Below are positions 17,653 to 26,712 of a DNA stretch of 64,000 bases, one piece after another. Position 1 is the first letter of the stretch; each line of letters starts with the position of its first letter. Position numbers and translations under genes: made by a program. The notes under the pieces were generated by a model. It made no database searches, was not told the DNA's origin, and was given only the letters and a program-made list of their open reading frames with translations. The stretch comes from Blastomonas fulva (GTDB taxonomy: Bacteria > Pseudomonadota > Alphaproteobacteria > Sphingomonadales > Sphingomonadaceae): assembly GCF_003431825.1 (NCBI RefSeq), contig NZ_CP020083.1:3820501-3884500 (forward strand). Reading direction: 5' to 3'.

Positions 17653-18501
17653 TCAATAGGGTCGGTCGCCGATGATCCCTGCGCGTTCCATGCGCCGCAC
17701 GGTCGGGGCGTAATCCATTACGGCGTAGTGCTGGGTGGAACGGTTGTCCCAGATGGCGATCGAGCCTGGCTGCCAGCGCCAGCGCACCTGATACTCGGGG
17801 ATTGCGGCGCGGCCGATCAGATATTGTAGCAGGTGCGCGCCGCCAGGGGCATGGTCCTGTCCGTAGCGCACGTTGTCAGCCGTATGATAATTGGTGAAGT
17901 GAGTCGTGAATCCGTTCACGAACAGAACTTTTTCACCCGTTTCGGGATGCGTGCGCACCACCGGGTGTTCTGCATCGGGGAAGCGGGCTTTCAGCGCGTG
18001 CCGATCCACCTCGCTCATGCGGGCACCGAAAGAGGCCTCGATCGAATGGCGCGCTTTAAGTGGCGCGATGGTCTGTTTCACATGATCGGGCAGATCGGTA
18101 TAGGCTTTCGCCATATTTGCCCACATCGTGTCGCCACCCACCGGCGGACAGGCGACGCAACGCAGCACGCACCCCATGGGAGGGGCATCGCGCCACGTCG
18201 CATCGCAGTGCCAGGCGTTTTCGTAGTAGTCAGGTGGCGAATTCTCGTCCTTGTAGATCCTGACCAGACCAGGGTAATCGGGATCGCTCCCGGCCACCGG
18301 ATGGTCTTCAAGCGACCCGAAACGCTCAGCGAAGGCAACATGGTCCGACCGATCAATGTCCTGATTGCGCAGGAACAGCACTTTGTGTTCCAGCAGTGCA
18401 GCCCGAATTTCGGCAAACAACCCATTGTCGCGCGCCGCATCCGCAAGGCTGATGTCAATCAGTTCGGCACCGATATGGGTGGTGAGCTTTTCAATGCGCA
18501 T
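17653..18501 (-). CDS. TauD/TfdA family Fe(II)/2-oxoglutarate dioxygenase
   Basis: 282 residues when started at ATG 18501 (MRIEKLTTHIGAEL). The iron ligands are His98 and Asp100 (WHCDATW) with distal His about 258 (STQHYAV), and the Arg pair about 269-270 (VRRMER) should bind 2-oxoglutarate. Members hydroxylate a C-H bond next to S, O or N, releasing sulfite, an alcohol or an amine: taurine, alkyl sulfates, 2,4-D, or carnitine-type substrates. The YeiH neighbour favours sulfur release and the BKACE neighbour favours a carnitine-like skeleton; the sequence does not decide. Confidence 0.88.
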   Translation of the reverse strand: MRIEKLTTHIGAELIDISLADAARDNGLFAEIRAALLEHKVLFLRNQDIDRSDHVAFAERFGSLEDHPVAGSDPDYPGLVRIYKDENSPPDYYENAWHCDATWRDAPPMGCVLRCVACPPVGGDTMWANMAKAYTDLPDHVKQTIAPLKARHSIEASFGARMSEVDRHALKARFPDAEHPVVRTHPETGEKVLFVNGFTTHFTNYHTADNVRYGQDHAPGGAHLLQYLIGRAAIPEYQVRWRWQPGSIAIWDNRSTQHYAVMDYAPTVRRMERAGIIGDRPY

Positions 18502-18515
18502 GGGCCTGCCTCCGG

Positions 18516-19493
18516 TCAAATCACGAAGATCGACGAGCCGATCGTTCGGCCCGCTTCAAGATCGCGGTGGGCGTCAACGCACTGTTCAAGGCGGTACCGC
18601 TGGCCAATTTCGACCCTGATCCGGCCTGCCGAGAGATGGTCGAACCAGAGGCTGGCCAGTTCGGCGCGTTCGATCGGATCGGCATAATAATCCGCAAAGG
18701 CGGGGCGCGTGAAATACACCGAGCCTTGCAGCATCAGCTGAAAGGCATCGACCGGTGGAAACGGACCAGACGCAGTGCCGCAGGCAACCAGCATCCCGCG
18801 CCGCTTCAGGGATTTCAGAGACGCATCGAACGTATCCTTGCCCACGCTGTCGAACACGGTGGTAACGCCCGCGCCATCGGTCAGCGCCTTGACCCGCTCG
18901 GCAACATCCTCTCGACGGTAGAAAATGATGTCGTCGCATCCGGCTGCGCGAGCGGCTTCGGCCTTCGCTTCGTTCGAGACGGTCCCGATCACCCGCAGGC
19001 CAAGCAGCTTGGCGAGTTGCACGGCGAGCAGCCCAACGCCGCCCGCAGCGGCGTGGAGCAGGATGGTGTCGCCCGGCTTCATCATCGGATTGGCCTTGGT
19101 CAGCCAATATGTTGCAGACAGCCCGCGCATCGTCGAGGCTGCCGCCGTCTCGAAGGAAATCCCGTCAGGCAGCTTGAACAGCGGAGCGGCGGGCATCACC
19201 CGTTCAGTGCTGTACGCACCTAATGGGCTGCCGTTGTAGGCGACCCTGTCACCTTCGGCGAAAGCCGCCACGCCTTCGCCCACCGCGACAATCGTGCCCG
19301 CGCCTTCTACACCGATGCCGCATGGTGGCTGCACAGGATAATAGCCGGAGCGGAAATAGGTGTCGGCAAAGTTGCAGCCTACCGCCGCATGGCGAATGCG
19401 CACCTCGCCCGGACCGGGATCGCCGACCGCGACATCCTCCAGGCGCAAGACCTCTGGACCTCCAGTCTCGTAAAAGCGGACGGCCTGAGCCAT
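18516..19493 (-). CDS. Quinone oxidoreductase (zinc-independent MDR family)
   Basis: 325 residues starting at ATG 19493, chosen because GGGAGAGGA precedes it; in-frame starts at 19508 and 19547 are less well placed. The GroES-like N-terminal half and Rossmann half (HAAAGGVGLLAVQLAKLLG, NADPH-binding) match QorA-type enzymes, and the catalytic-zinc Cys/His ligands of alcohol dehydrogenases are absent. It is the first gene of the minus-strand catabolic operon, with the operator-like motif 56 bases upstream. Confidence 0.88.
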   Translation of the reverse strand: MAQAVRFYETGGPEVLRLEDVAVGDPGPGEVRIRHAAVGCNFADTYFRSGYYPVQPPCGIGVEGAGTIVAVGEGVAAFAEGDRVAYNGSPLGAYSTERVMPAAPLFKLPDGISFETAAASTMRGLSATYWLTKANPMMKPGDTILLHAAAGGVGLLAVQLAKLLGLRVIGTVSNEAKAEAARAAGCDDIIFYRREDVAERVKALTDGAGVTTVFDSVGKDTFDASLKSLKRRGMLVACGTASGPFPPVDAFQLMLQGSVYFTRPAFADYYADPIERAELASLWFDHLSAGRIRVEIGQRYRLEQCVDAHRDLEAGRTIGSSIFVI

Positions 19494-19548
19494 AGCATCC
19501 TCTCCCATTGTTGTTAGCCTGAGCGGTAGGGCGTTTCGGGTTGGCATT

Positions 19549-19580
19549 TTTCACATTTGGTGACATTGTTTTCACATTCG
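19549..19580. promoter_or_regulatory. Two direct repeats in the divergent regulator/operon promoter
   Basis: TTTCACATT occurs at 19549 and again at 19570, exactly 21 bases (two helical turns) apart, between the oxidoreductase operon and the AraC gene. The first belongs to the 17-base TTTCACATTTGGTGACA shared with 13651-13667. Paired direct repeats spaced 21 bases apart are the usual binding layout of AraC-family activators, so the AraC protein encoded next door is the likely binder. Confidence 0.7.
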
Positions 19581-19616
19581 ACGCCACGTCAGCTGGCGCG
19601 ATGGGAGAGCAGAGGC

Positions 19617-20654
19617 ATGGCGGAGCTTGTCCGGGTCGCAGCGTTGACCGGGTATCTCGAAACAATGGCAGGTTTCGCGGTCGATCCACGCCCATTGCTG
19701 CGCGAGCAGGGGCTCACCGGCGACCTTCTCGTGAACCCGGAAAGGCTGATCCCCGTCCAGGCAGCGATCCGGCTGCTGGAGCGCAGCGCCGCCGAGACGG
19801 GTTGCCTCACGCTCGGCCTGCGAATGGCGGAATGCCGTTCGCTCGCCAACCTGGGGGCCACAAGCCTGCTGATCGCGCACCAGTCCACGCTTCGAACCGC
19901 ATTACATACGCTTCAGGAGTTCCGCTCGCGGATCAATTCGACGTTGGTGCTGCACTGTGACGAGCATGGGAGCGACGTGATCCTGCGCGAGGATTTTCAG
20001 TTACGTCGCCCTGAGCCATCTCGCCAGTCCACCAATCTCGCGCTCGGCGTGCTCGCCCGATTGTGCCGGAGCGTTCTTGGTGATTTATGGGCACCGCTTA
20101 CTGTCTGTTTATCGCACGATTCACCTGGGACGTCCGAGAGTGCGGTGTTCCTCCGCGTGTTCAATTGCCGGCCGCAGTTCAACTCGGAATTCAACGGCAT
20201 CGTTATTGCTGCCGCTGATCTCGATCGACCTAATCTGAAGGCCGATGATCAGCTTGCAGCGCACGCGCGGCAGTTGCTTGACGCGGTGATGAGTCCTGCA
20301 AGCCGGTCAGCGACGCAAGACGTCAGTCAACTGATCCAGCTGCTGCTGCCCTCCGGCCGCGCCACCATCCACGGCTGCGCGGCAGCCATGGGGCTGACGG
20401 TTCGCACGTTGCAGCGGCTGCTTGATGCTGAACAGACCAGCTTCAGCGTGCTGCTCAACAGCGCGCGTATGCAACTTGCGGTTCAATACTTGGCCAACCA
20501 CCGGATGCGCATCACGGATGTAGCTGAGATGCTCGGCTATGGCTCTATTGGTGCATTCACGCGCTGGCATGCCAACACCTTCGGAATGCCCCCGAGTCAG
20601 GCGCGCGCAATCCACCGCCAGAGGAACGATGAAGTGCCAGGGCACCGTCATTGA
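19617..20654 (+). CDS. AraC family transcriptional regulator with ligand-binding domain
   Basis: 345 residues from ATG 19617 (GGGAGAGCAGAGGC upstream; the in-frame start at 19557 would run through the operator). An N-terminal arabinose-binding-like domain (about 10-190; RAALTGYL region through ILREDFQL) is followed by an AraC helix-turn-helix pair (about 245-340: GRATIHGCAAAMGLTVRTLQ and MRITDVAEMLGYGSIGAFTR, the second motif spanning the recognition helix). It is divergent from the catabolic operon and probably activates it and the distant TonB gene through the shared motif. Confidence 0.88.
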   Translation: MAELVRVAALTGYLETMAGFAVDPRPLLREQGLTGDLLVNPERLIPVQAAIRLLERSAAETGCLTLGLRMAECRSLANLGATSLLIAHQSTLRTALHTLQEFRSRINSTLVLHCDEHGSDVILREDFQLRRPEPSRQSTNLALGVLARLCRSVLGDLWAPLTVCLSHDSPGTSESAVFLRVFNCRPQFNSEFNGIVIAAADLDRPNLKADDQLAAHARQLLDAVMSPASRSATQDVSQLIQLLLPSGRATIHGCAAAMGLTVRTLQRLLDAEQTSFSVLLNSARMQLAVQYLANHRMRITDVAEMLGYGSIGAFTRWHANTFGMPPSQARAIHRQRNDEVPGHRH

Positions 20655-21109
20655 TTAACCAGGTGATGTGTTCAGTGATATCTGCTTTCAAGCTTCTTGT
20701 CGGCAGTCGGCTTGGAATTGGAGCACACAACCAACTCGTCGCTTAGCGCCGCCCCAAACGGCTCCTTTTGGCAGACCCGGACATTCATCGTGGCTGTCGT
20801 GTACGACTGGGTCTGTGAAGGGTTTCGGGCGCTTGCGTACGAAAGCCTCCAGTGCAGGAACCCGCGGGCCCCGCGCGCAGGTCTATGGGTAAAGCGGCTT
20901 TGGGATGGTTTTTGCGGGTAAGCGCAGCCGATCCGGCGGTGTCGCTGTTGGCCTGATCAACGTGATTTTGTGCGGTGTCAGACTGCTAGCGGCGTTGGTT
21001 TTGCTGGCCAGTGTGCCCTGCGCCCGGCTTAAATCCGGGATGGGCACGCGCTGGGTCATCGGTCGGGACACCATGGGTCCGACCGTCGTGCAGGGCGAGC
21101 CATGCCGGA

Positions 21110-22303
21110 TCATGGCGCGTGTCTCCGGGCCGAGGATACTGGGGGTGGCGGTGCACGCGGTTGGTAGCAACGGGCAAAGGTCTCGATGATGGTCATGTGC
21201 CCGCCGCAGCATGGGCATGGCGGGCGATGGTCGGGCGGTTCTTCCGGTTCGGGCTCCTCGACCGGCGCAGCGCCCCCCAGGAGACTGCGGGCGAGCGCCA
21301 TGGCGTCCTTGTGCGTCGAACTGGCGAGCAGGCCGTAATGCCGGATGCGATGGAAGCCGCGCGGCAGGACGTGGATCAGGAAGCGGCGGATGAACTCGTC
21401 CGTCGCCAGCGTCATGACCTGCTGGCGTTCAGCCCCGCTGCGACGGTAATCCTTGTAACGGAACGTCACGCTGGCATCGTCGAAGGCAAGGAGCCGCTGG
21501 TTCGAGATGGCGACGCGGTGGGTGTAGCGCGAGAGATAGGCCAGCACCGCCTGCGGCCCGGCAAAAGGCGGTTTGGCGTAGACCACCCAGCGCTTCTTCC
21601 GGATCGGCGACAGATGCCGGAGGAAGACCTTGCGTGTCGCGAGGCCCGCCAAGGTGTTGAAGAAGGCCAGCTTGCCGGCATCGTACAATGCCAGCAGCCG
21701 GGTGAGGAACAGCCGGCGGAACAATGCGCCCAGCACACGCACTGGTAGAAGGAACGCCGGGCGCGACGAGACCCACCGCTTGCCGTCTGGCGTGATACCC
21801 CCGCCGGGCACGATCATGTGCACATGCGGGTGATGGGTCAGTGCCGATCCCCACGTATGCAATACGGCGGTGATGCCGACGCGCGCGCCGAGGTGCCTGG
21901 GATCGGCGGCGATGGTCAGCATCGTGTCCGCAGCCGCGCGGAACAGCAGGTCATAGACCACCGCCTTGTTCTGCCACGCGATATCCGCGACCTCGGCCGG
22001 CAGCGTGAACACGACGTGGAAGTATCCCACGGGCAGCAGATCGGCCTCGCGCGCGGCCAGCCAGGTGCGCGCCGCCGCACCCTGGCACTTGGGGCAATGC
22101 CGGTTGCGGCAGGAGTTGTAGGCGATCCGCCAGTGCCCGCAGTCGTCGCAGGCCTCGACGTGACCGCCAAGGGCTGCGGTGCGGCAGGTCTCGATCGCCG
22201 TCATGACCTTGAGCTGGCCGAGGCTCAGATGGCCGGCATGGGCTGCGCGATACGCGGGCCCGGCACTCCGCAAGATGTCGGCGACCTCGATCGAGGTGCG
22301 CAC
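21110..22303 (-). CDS. IS91 family transposase (HUH, Y2), IS91-B copy 1
   Basis: 397 residues from a GTG start four bases after the recombinase stop. Zinc-binding cysteines (CDDCGHW, CRNRHCPKCQ), the HUH motif (HHPHVHMIVPGGG) and paired tyrosines (YLSRYTHRVAIS) are all present. The protein has the same length as the IS91-A transposase and aligns along its whole length, yet differs at many positions. It is a separate lineage within the same subgroup. Confidence 0.95.
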   Translation of the reverse strand: MRTSIEVADILRSAGPAYRAAHAGHLSLGQLKVMTAIETCRTAALGGHVEACDDCGHWRIAYNSCRNRHCPKCQGAAARTWLAAREADLLPVGYFHVVFTLPAEVADIAWQNKAVVYDLLFRAAADTMLTIAADPRHLGARVGITAVLHTWGSALTHHPHVHMIVPGGGITPDGKRWVSSRPAFLLPVRVLGALFRRLFLTRLLALYDAGKLAFFNTLAGLATRKVFLRHLSPIRKKRWVVYAKPPFAGPQAVLAYLSRYTHRVAISNQRLLAFDDASVTFRYKDYRRSGAERQQVMTLATDEFIRRFLIHVLPRGFHRIRHYGLLASSTHKDAMALARSLLGGAAPVEEPEPEEPPDHRPPCPCCGGHMTIIETFARCYQPRAPPPPVSSARRHAP

Positions 22304-22307
22304 CGGT

Positions 22308-23225
22308 TCAACCGGGCGGCGATGCCGTTCGCTTGGGGCCTTCCATCAGGCTGAAGATGCGGTCGAGCGGGCTCGCCACCGCCTGCATCGTCCTGGTCGA
22401 TACCTTGGTGTAGATGGCGGTGGTACCGATCTTGGTGTGCCCAAGCAGGACCTGGATCACGCGGATGTCGACATCCTGCTCGAGCAGGTGAGTGGCAAAG
22501 CTGTGGCGCAGGGTATGCGGGCTCACGCGTTTGCGGATCCCGGCGAACTCAGCCGCCTCATGCACGGCGCGGTGCAACTGGCGTGCCGAGATCGGGTCGG
22601 TGCAACTGCGCCCCGGGAATAACCAGCCGTGCGGTAACATGACCCCGCGCCGCTTGCCTTCACGCCACCATTGCCGAAGCAGATCCAGCAGATGCGGCGA
22701 GAGCATGGCGTTACGATCCTTGCGCCCCTTGCCCTGCTCGACCCGGATCAGCATGCGCGTGCTGTCGATATCGTCAACCTTCAGGTGGGCAATCTCGGAC
22801 ACGCGCAGACCCGCGCCATAGGCCACGCCGAACGCTGCCTTGTACTTGATGCCCGGTGCAGCCTCGATCAGCCGCGCAGCCTCCTCGACGCTCAGAACCT
22901 CGCGCAGCTTGGGTGTGCAGCGAACGACAACAAGTCCCAGTGCCATCTCCGGCCGCTTGAGGGTTATACCGAACAGGAAACGCAATGCCGATACAGCCCC
23001 GTTGATGGTTGCTGGACTGATGGCACGCTCATGCTGAGCGATCTGATAGCGCCGGAGGTCTTCGATCGTGGCCGTATCGGGTGGTCGGCCGAGAAACGCG
23101 GCAAATGACCGGACGTGCCGGATATAGTCCTTCTGCGTGTGCTCCCCAAAGCTACGCATCGTCATGTCCTGCAACATACGCTCGCGCAAGGCATTGTTCG
23201 GGGCAGCGGTAGTGATGGTATCCAT
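22308..23225 (-). CDS. Tyrosine recombinase of IS91-B (copy 1)
   Basis: 305 residues with an intact Arg (GAGLRVSEIAHL), Lys, His-x-x-Arg (PHTLRHSFATHLLEQ), His (LLGHTKIGT) and Tyr (IYTKVS) catalytic set. The start MDTITTAAPNNALRERML is preceded by GGAAAGGAACGCACC. It is related to, but clearly diverged from, the IS91-A recombinase. Confidence 0.9.
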   Translation of the reverse strand: MDTITTAAPNNALRERMLQDMTMRSFGEHTQKDYIRHVRSFAAFLGRPPDTATIEDLRRYQIAQHERAISPATINGAVSALRFLFGITLKRPEMALGLVVVRCTPKLREVLSVEEAARLIEAAPGIKYKAAFGVAYGAGLRVSEIAHLKVDDIDSTRMLIRVEQGKGRKDRNAMLSPHLLDLLRQWWREGKRRGVMLPHGWLFPGRSCTDPISARQLHRAVHEAAEFAGIRKRVSPHTLRHSFATHLLEQDVDIRVIQVLLGHTKIGTTAIYTKVSTRTMQAVASPLDRIFSLMEGPKRTASPPG

Positions 23226-23321
23226 GGTGCGTTCCTTTCCGTTGAAGGAACTCCACCCTCACAAGCGACTTCGCCGCTCTCAAAGCCTCAACAATACTAC
23301 GCTACGTCACCCCAAGCGACT

Positions 23322-23343
23322 CTCCCGCGAAGCGGGTTCGTGC
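23322..23343 (-). repeat. Predicted terIS of IS91-B with hairpin
   Basis: Inverse complement of the 22-base IS91-A terIS; conserved between the two element types down to the CCCGC-TTC-GCGGG hairpin. After it, 23344-23568 contains no gene. Confidence 0.7.
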
Positions 23344-23568
23344 TCTGGGTCGACTGCTGCCGAATGCGAATGCCCGTTCGTGGGACATTTCTGCCCTTTC
23401 TAAACCGCCTTGAAGATGCCCGACTTCACCAAAAGCCGACACTGTGGTGATCGCCTCCCGATTGGCGGCTTTTTGCGGGAGCGCTTCCCAATTGCTGCCG
23501 TTCAGCAAGCGACCCCCATCTGGTCACCGCGGAATGGGTCTGGTGTGTCGCATGCGATGGATCGGTTT

Positions 23569-24573
23569 TCATCGTCGCTTTCGGCACCTCCTTCGCGTGA
23601 ACATCCAAAGGCCGGTCAAGAACAATGTTATGGGTAAGAGGCTCGCGCCAGCCATGAACCAACGCCCTGCATGCCCAAAGGCAGACCCGCCATGCAATCC
23701 TCGCGCAAATGCATCGGTCGAGGTCACCGCCAGCGGCCGCTCGGCGATGACGGCCCCTCCTTCGATGTCGACCAACATGATGCGCATGATCCCGGCTGAG
23801 TTTTCGACAATTGCGCGGGCCGGCGCGTCAGGTGGGGCACGAAGCGAAATGCTGCGGAGCTTCATCGTGCCAGCGTGAATTTCGACGGCATGGGCTATCC
23901 TCCCTGCCATCGGTGCAGTCGGTGAGTGGCGGGTATGAACATGCGCTAGCGTTCCCGGTTGGTCCTGCCAGGTCAGCACGATCGTCGTCAGAGCCATCGT
24001 AAGCAACAGCCCGGATGACCAGATGCCAATTACGTTGTGAAGCACTTTGGCTCTGCTCGGGGTGCGGGTCATTTTCAGCGAGGCTCGCTCAAGCCGCCGC
24101 TGCACCAGCCACATCCACACCCCCGTGGCGGTTGAGACGAACAGCACCCATGCCAAAGCGAGCATGAGCCATCGCCCGGCATCGCCCGCGAAGAATTCGG
24201 AGTGGAATGCATGGATCTGGCCGATCGTGCTGGCGCTGTGGCTTCGCGTGCCAAGGATCAGCTGGCCAGATCCGTCAACCGCCACCTCGATCTGCTCGCC
24301 AGAACTGGTCGTTCCGCCGACGTGCATCGCAGAGGAGGCGCGCGGAAAATAGATGAAATCCAGCGCTATGCCGGGGTGCCGGGCTTTGACCACGGAGATG
24401 GCGCGGTCGGCGGCGCCCTTCGCGCTTGCAGGCGTGGACGGATAGAAGTTTGGTGCGAAAATGGCATCGGCCTCTTCCCACAGAGCCAGTGGCATACCAG
24501 TCAATGCGACGAGAGCCATCGGCAGCCCCAGCACAAGTGAAAGCCATCGATGGGTCAGCAGGATTTTGAACAT
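23569..24573 (-). CDS. PepSY-associated TM helix protein
   Basis: 334 residues with four membrane helices (about 10-30, 130-155, 185-205 and 300-325) and two PepSY-like periplasmic regions (RAISVVKARHPGIALDFIYF; MKLRSISLRAPPDAPARAIV). Family members sit next to siderophore receptors and are proposed to act in iron reduction or siderophore handling at the inner membrane. It is divergent from a siderophore-type TonB receptor with only 63 bases between them, which supports a joint metal-uptake role. FpvG/PiuB-like function is inference. Confidence 0.8.
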   Translation of the reverse strand: MFKILLTHRWLSLVLGLPMALVALTGMPLALWEEADAIFAPNFYPSTPASAKGAADRAISVVKARHPGIALDFIYFPRASSAMHVGGTTSSGEQIEVAVDGSGQLILGTRSHSASTIGQIHAFHSEFFAGDAGRWLMLALAWVLFVSTATGVWMWLVQRRLERASLKMTRTPSRAKVLHNVIGIWSSGLLLTMALTTIVLTWQDQPGTLAHVHTRHSPTAPMAGRIAHAVEIHAGTMKLRSISLRAPPDAPARAIVENSAGIMRIMLVDIEGGAVIAERPLAVTSTDAFARGLHGGSAFGHAGRWFMAGASLLPITLFLTGLWMFTRRRCRKRR

Positions 24574-24579
24574 AAGCGT

Positions 24580-24613
24580 TGCTAAATGTAATGGTGTAAC
24601 ATATCAATTAGCA
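24580..24613. promoter_or_regulatory. AT-rich divergent promoter region with a TGCTAA/TTAGCA dyad
   Basis: The 63-base gap between the PepSY gene and the TonB receptor gene is markedly AT-rich for this replicon and has inverted arms TGCTAA (24580-24585) and TTAGCA (24608-24613). A metal-responsive repressor site (Fur, Irr or RirA type) would be expected here, but the match to known boxes is weak. Confidence 0.35.
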
Positions 24614-24636
24614 TTGTCAGGAAGCGCAGGGGGTCA

Positions 24637-26697
24637 ATGAAAGACGTGAAGAAAATCATTTTGGCTGCGGTTATCTCTGCGGTGCCGACGGCGCTGCAAG
24701 CTCAGGAAGGCAGCAAAGCAGATCAAGACAATGCGGCCGACATTGTCGTTACCGCCACTGCGATCGCCAAGCTCGACGTTCCGCTGGCCGAGACTCCGCA
24801 GAACATCACCGTCATTATGCAAGACGCCTTCGAGCGCCAGAACGCCACCAGCGTCGAGGAAATCCTGCGTTACGTGCCTTCGGTGCAAGCCGAACTTGCG
24901 GGGCGATCGGGTTTCGATGAATTCCTCGTGCGAGGGTTCAATCAATCGCGCTACCAGTTCCGCGATGGTCTGCGGCTTGATCCGAGCTACCTTCAGCAGC
25001 AGGAGCCGGGCGGGCTCGCCTCGATCGAGGTTGTGAAGGGGCCGGCATCCGTGCTGTTCGGACAGATCGCGCCGGGCGGTGTGGTCAACATGACGAGCCG
25101 CGTCGCTTCGCCTGAGCGGGTCGCCGATTTCACCGCGACCATCGGTACCGACGACTTTTATCGCCTCACTGCCGATATTGGCGGGGCGCTTAACGAAAGC
25201 GGCACGTTGTCTGCGCGCGCGCCGATTGTCTACGCCTCGCGCGGGGACACGCAGGACTTCGTCGGGGCCGAGCGGATCTTCGTGGCGCCCAGCGTCACCT
25301 GGCAGCCGAGCGATGCGACCAAGCTGACGCTGCTCGCGCTCTATCAGCGCGATGATTACGACCGCACCATCGGCGTGCCTCTGTTGGGCACCTTGCAGCC
25401 GAGCGCCGCCGGGCCGATCCGGCGTTCGCTGTTTCTGGGCGAGCCCGATCTTGATCGGCTGACGTCGGAACAGGTCCAGATCGGTTACCAGTTCTCGCAC
25501 CGGTTCAGCGACGCGATCCAGTTCCGCTCGCGCCTCAGATACAGCGATCTCAGCATTGAAGGCCCGATCGTTCAGGCGCCGCGCGGGGGTTCAACACCGA
25601 CAAGCATTACCCGCCGTGGGTTCGACTACATCGGCGATCGCAAGATGCTCTCGACCGACAACCAGCTTGAAGCTGTGTTTGGCACCGGCAACATCGAACA
25701 CCGGGTGATGATCGGTATCGACTATCAGGACTTCACCGATCGCAATTCGGGCGAGCTGTTCGGCCTGGCGCCGATCAACCCCAACGCGCCTGTCTATGGC
25801 ATCGCTCCCGTGCCGTTGGGGCCGTTCTTCTCGGCTGACGTCGCCTTGAAGCAGGTTGGCCTTTACGCCCAATATCGGGCTAAGATCGCAGAGCGGTTTA
25901 TCGTGGTCGCCGGGGTGCGCCAGTCGGACTCGGACACCAGCAGCACCGATGTGCTCGCCGGAACCACCCGCACTCAGGACGACAGCGATACCAGTTTCAA
26001 CGCGGCGGTTATGTATGTCAGCGACGCCGGGTTTTCGCCCTACCTTAGCTATAGCCAATCTTTCGAGCCACAGTTCGGGTTCGATCCGCTCACCAATGGG
26101 CAAACTCCGCCGCCCTCGCAGGGCGAGCAGATCGAAGCTGGTCTGCGCTGGCAATCTTCCGATAAGCGGCTGTCGGCGCAGGCGGCGATCTTCCAGATCG
26201 ACCAGACCAACATCGTCAATGGCGATCCTGCCAATCCCGGCTTCAGCGTGCTGATCGGCGCGCAGCGGCACAAGGGGGCGGAGATCGAGCTCAGTGGACG
26301 GATCGGCGAGGCGCTGATTGTACAGGCGGGCTATACCTATCTCGATGCCAAGGTGCGGGCTAGCAACAATGGTGATGTCGGCCTGACCTCGCTCAATGTC
26401 CCCAAAAACTCGGCAAGCATGTTCCTGACGCTGCTGGGCGATGCCGTCGGACTGCAAAGAAGTGAAGGCAGCATTGGGGTGCGCCATGTCGGCGAGCGCC
26501 GGGCCAATGATGCGCTCGACATCCTCCCCGCCTTCACCGTGTTCGACGCAGCGGTGCGTCACGATTTCGGCCCGTTCGAAGCCGCGCTCAATGTGAAGAA
26601 CCTGTTTGACGAGACCTATTTCACCGGCGGCGATTTCCGCGCGGTATTCTTTGGAGAGCGCCGTCAGGTCCAACTGACCCTGCGCGCAGGATTCTGA
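24637..26697 (+). CDS. TonB-dependent siderophore-type receptor
   Basis: 686 residues. Signal peptide (IILAAVISAVPTALQA), TonB box region (ADIVVTATAIAKLDVPLAET), plug (about 45-155; FLVRGFNQSRYQFRDGLRLD and VVKGPASVLFGQIAPGGVVN are typical of FhuA/FpvA-like receptors) and a barrel ending in ...QLTLRAGF with terminal Phe. AGGGGG precedes the ATG. It probably imports a ferric siderophore or similar metal chelate. It leads a plus-strand cluster with an ABC transporter 15 bases downstream. Confidence 0.9.
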   Translation: MKDVKKIILAAVISAVPTALQAQEGSKADQDNAADIVVTATAIAKLDVPLAETPQNITVIMQDAFERQNATSVEEILRYVPSVQAELAGRSGFDEFLVRGFNQSRYQFRDGLRLDPSYLQQQEPGGLASIEVVKGPASVLFGQIAPGGVVNMTSRVASPERVADFTATIGTDDFYRLTADIGGALNESGTLSARAPIVYASRGDTQDFVGAERIFVAPSVTWQPSDATKLTLLALYQRDDYDRTIGVPLLGTLQPSAAGPIRRSLFLGEPDLDRLTSEQVQIGYQFSHRFSDAIQFRSRLRYSDLSIEGPIVQAPRGGSTPTSITRRGFDYIGDRKMLSTDNQLEAVFGTGNIEHRVMIGIDYQDFTDRNSGELFGLAPINPNAPVYGIAPVPLGPFFSADVALKQVGLYAQYRAKIAERFIVVAGVRQSDSDTSSTDVLAGTTRTQDDSDTSFNAAVMYVSDAGFSPYLSYSQSFEPQFGFDPLTNGQTPPPSQGEQIEAGLRWQSSDKRLSAQAAIFQIDQTNIVNGDPANPGFSVLIGAQRHKGAEIELSGRIGEALIVQAGYTYLDAKVRASNNGDVGLTSLNVPKNSASMFLTLLGDAVGLQRSEGSIGVRHVGERRANDALDILPAFTVFDAAVRHDFGPFEAALNVKNLFDETYFTGGDFRAVFFGERRQVQLTLRAGF

Positions 26698-26712
26698 GAA
26701 GACGAGGGCAGC

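Larger units (their letters stand above)
20814..23343 (-). mobile_element. IS91-type element IS91-B, copy 1 (2530 bp, complete)
   Basis: The ends were found by aligning four copies: TGTGAAGGGTTTCGGGCG marks the transposase-proximal end (predicted oriIS) and the inverted GCACGAACCCGCTTCGCGGG the other (predicted terIS). The span reads identical to copy 3 (35046-37575, offset 14232). It carries a tyrosine recombinase and a Y2 transposase, in the gene order of IS91-A but with diverged proteins. The stretch 20814-21109 between oriIS and the transposase stop holds no gene. Copy 1 separates the AraC gene from the PepSY gene. Confidence 0.9.

Noticed and set aside
21011..21748. 245-codon plus-strand frame repeated in each IS91-B copy
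   Set aside because: It is opposite the transposase 3' end and its recurrence only reflects the copied element.
23440..23500. Hairpin with T-run as terminator of the PepSY gene
   Set aside because: The T-run is on the plus strand while the PepSY gene is on the minus strand, and no plus-strand gene ends here.
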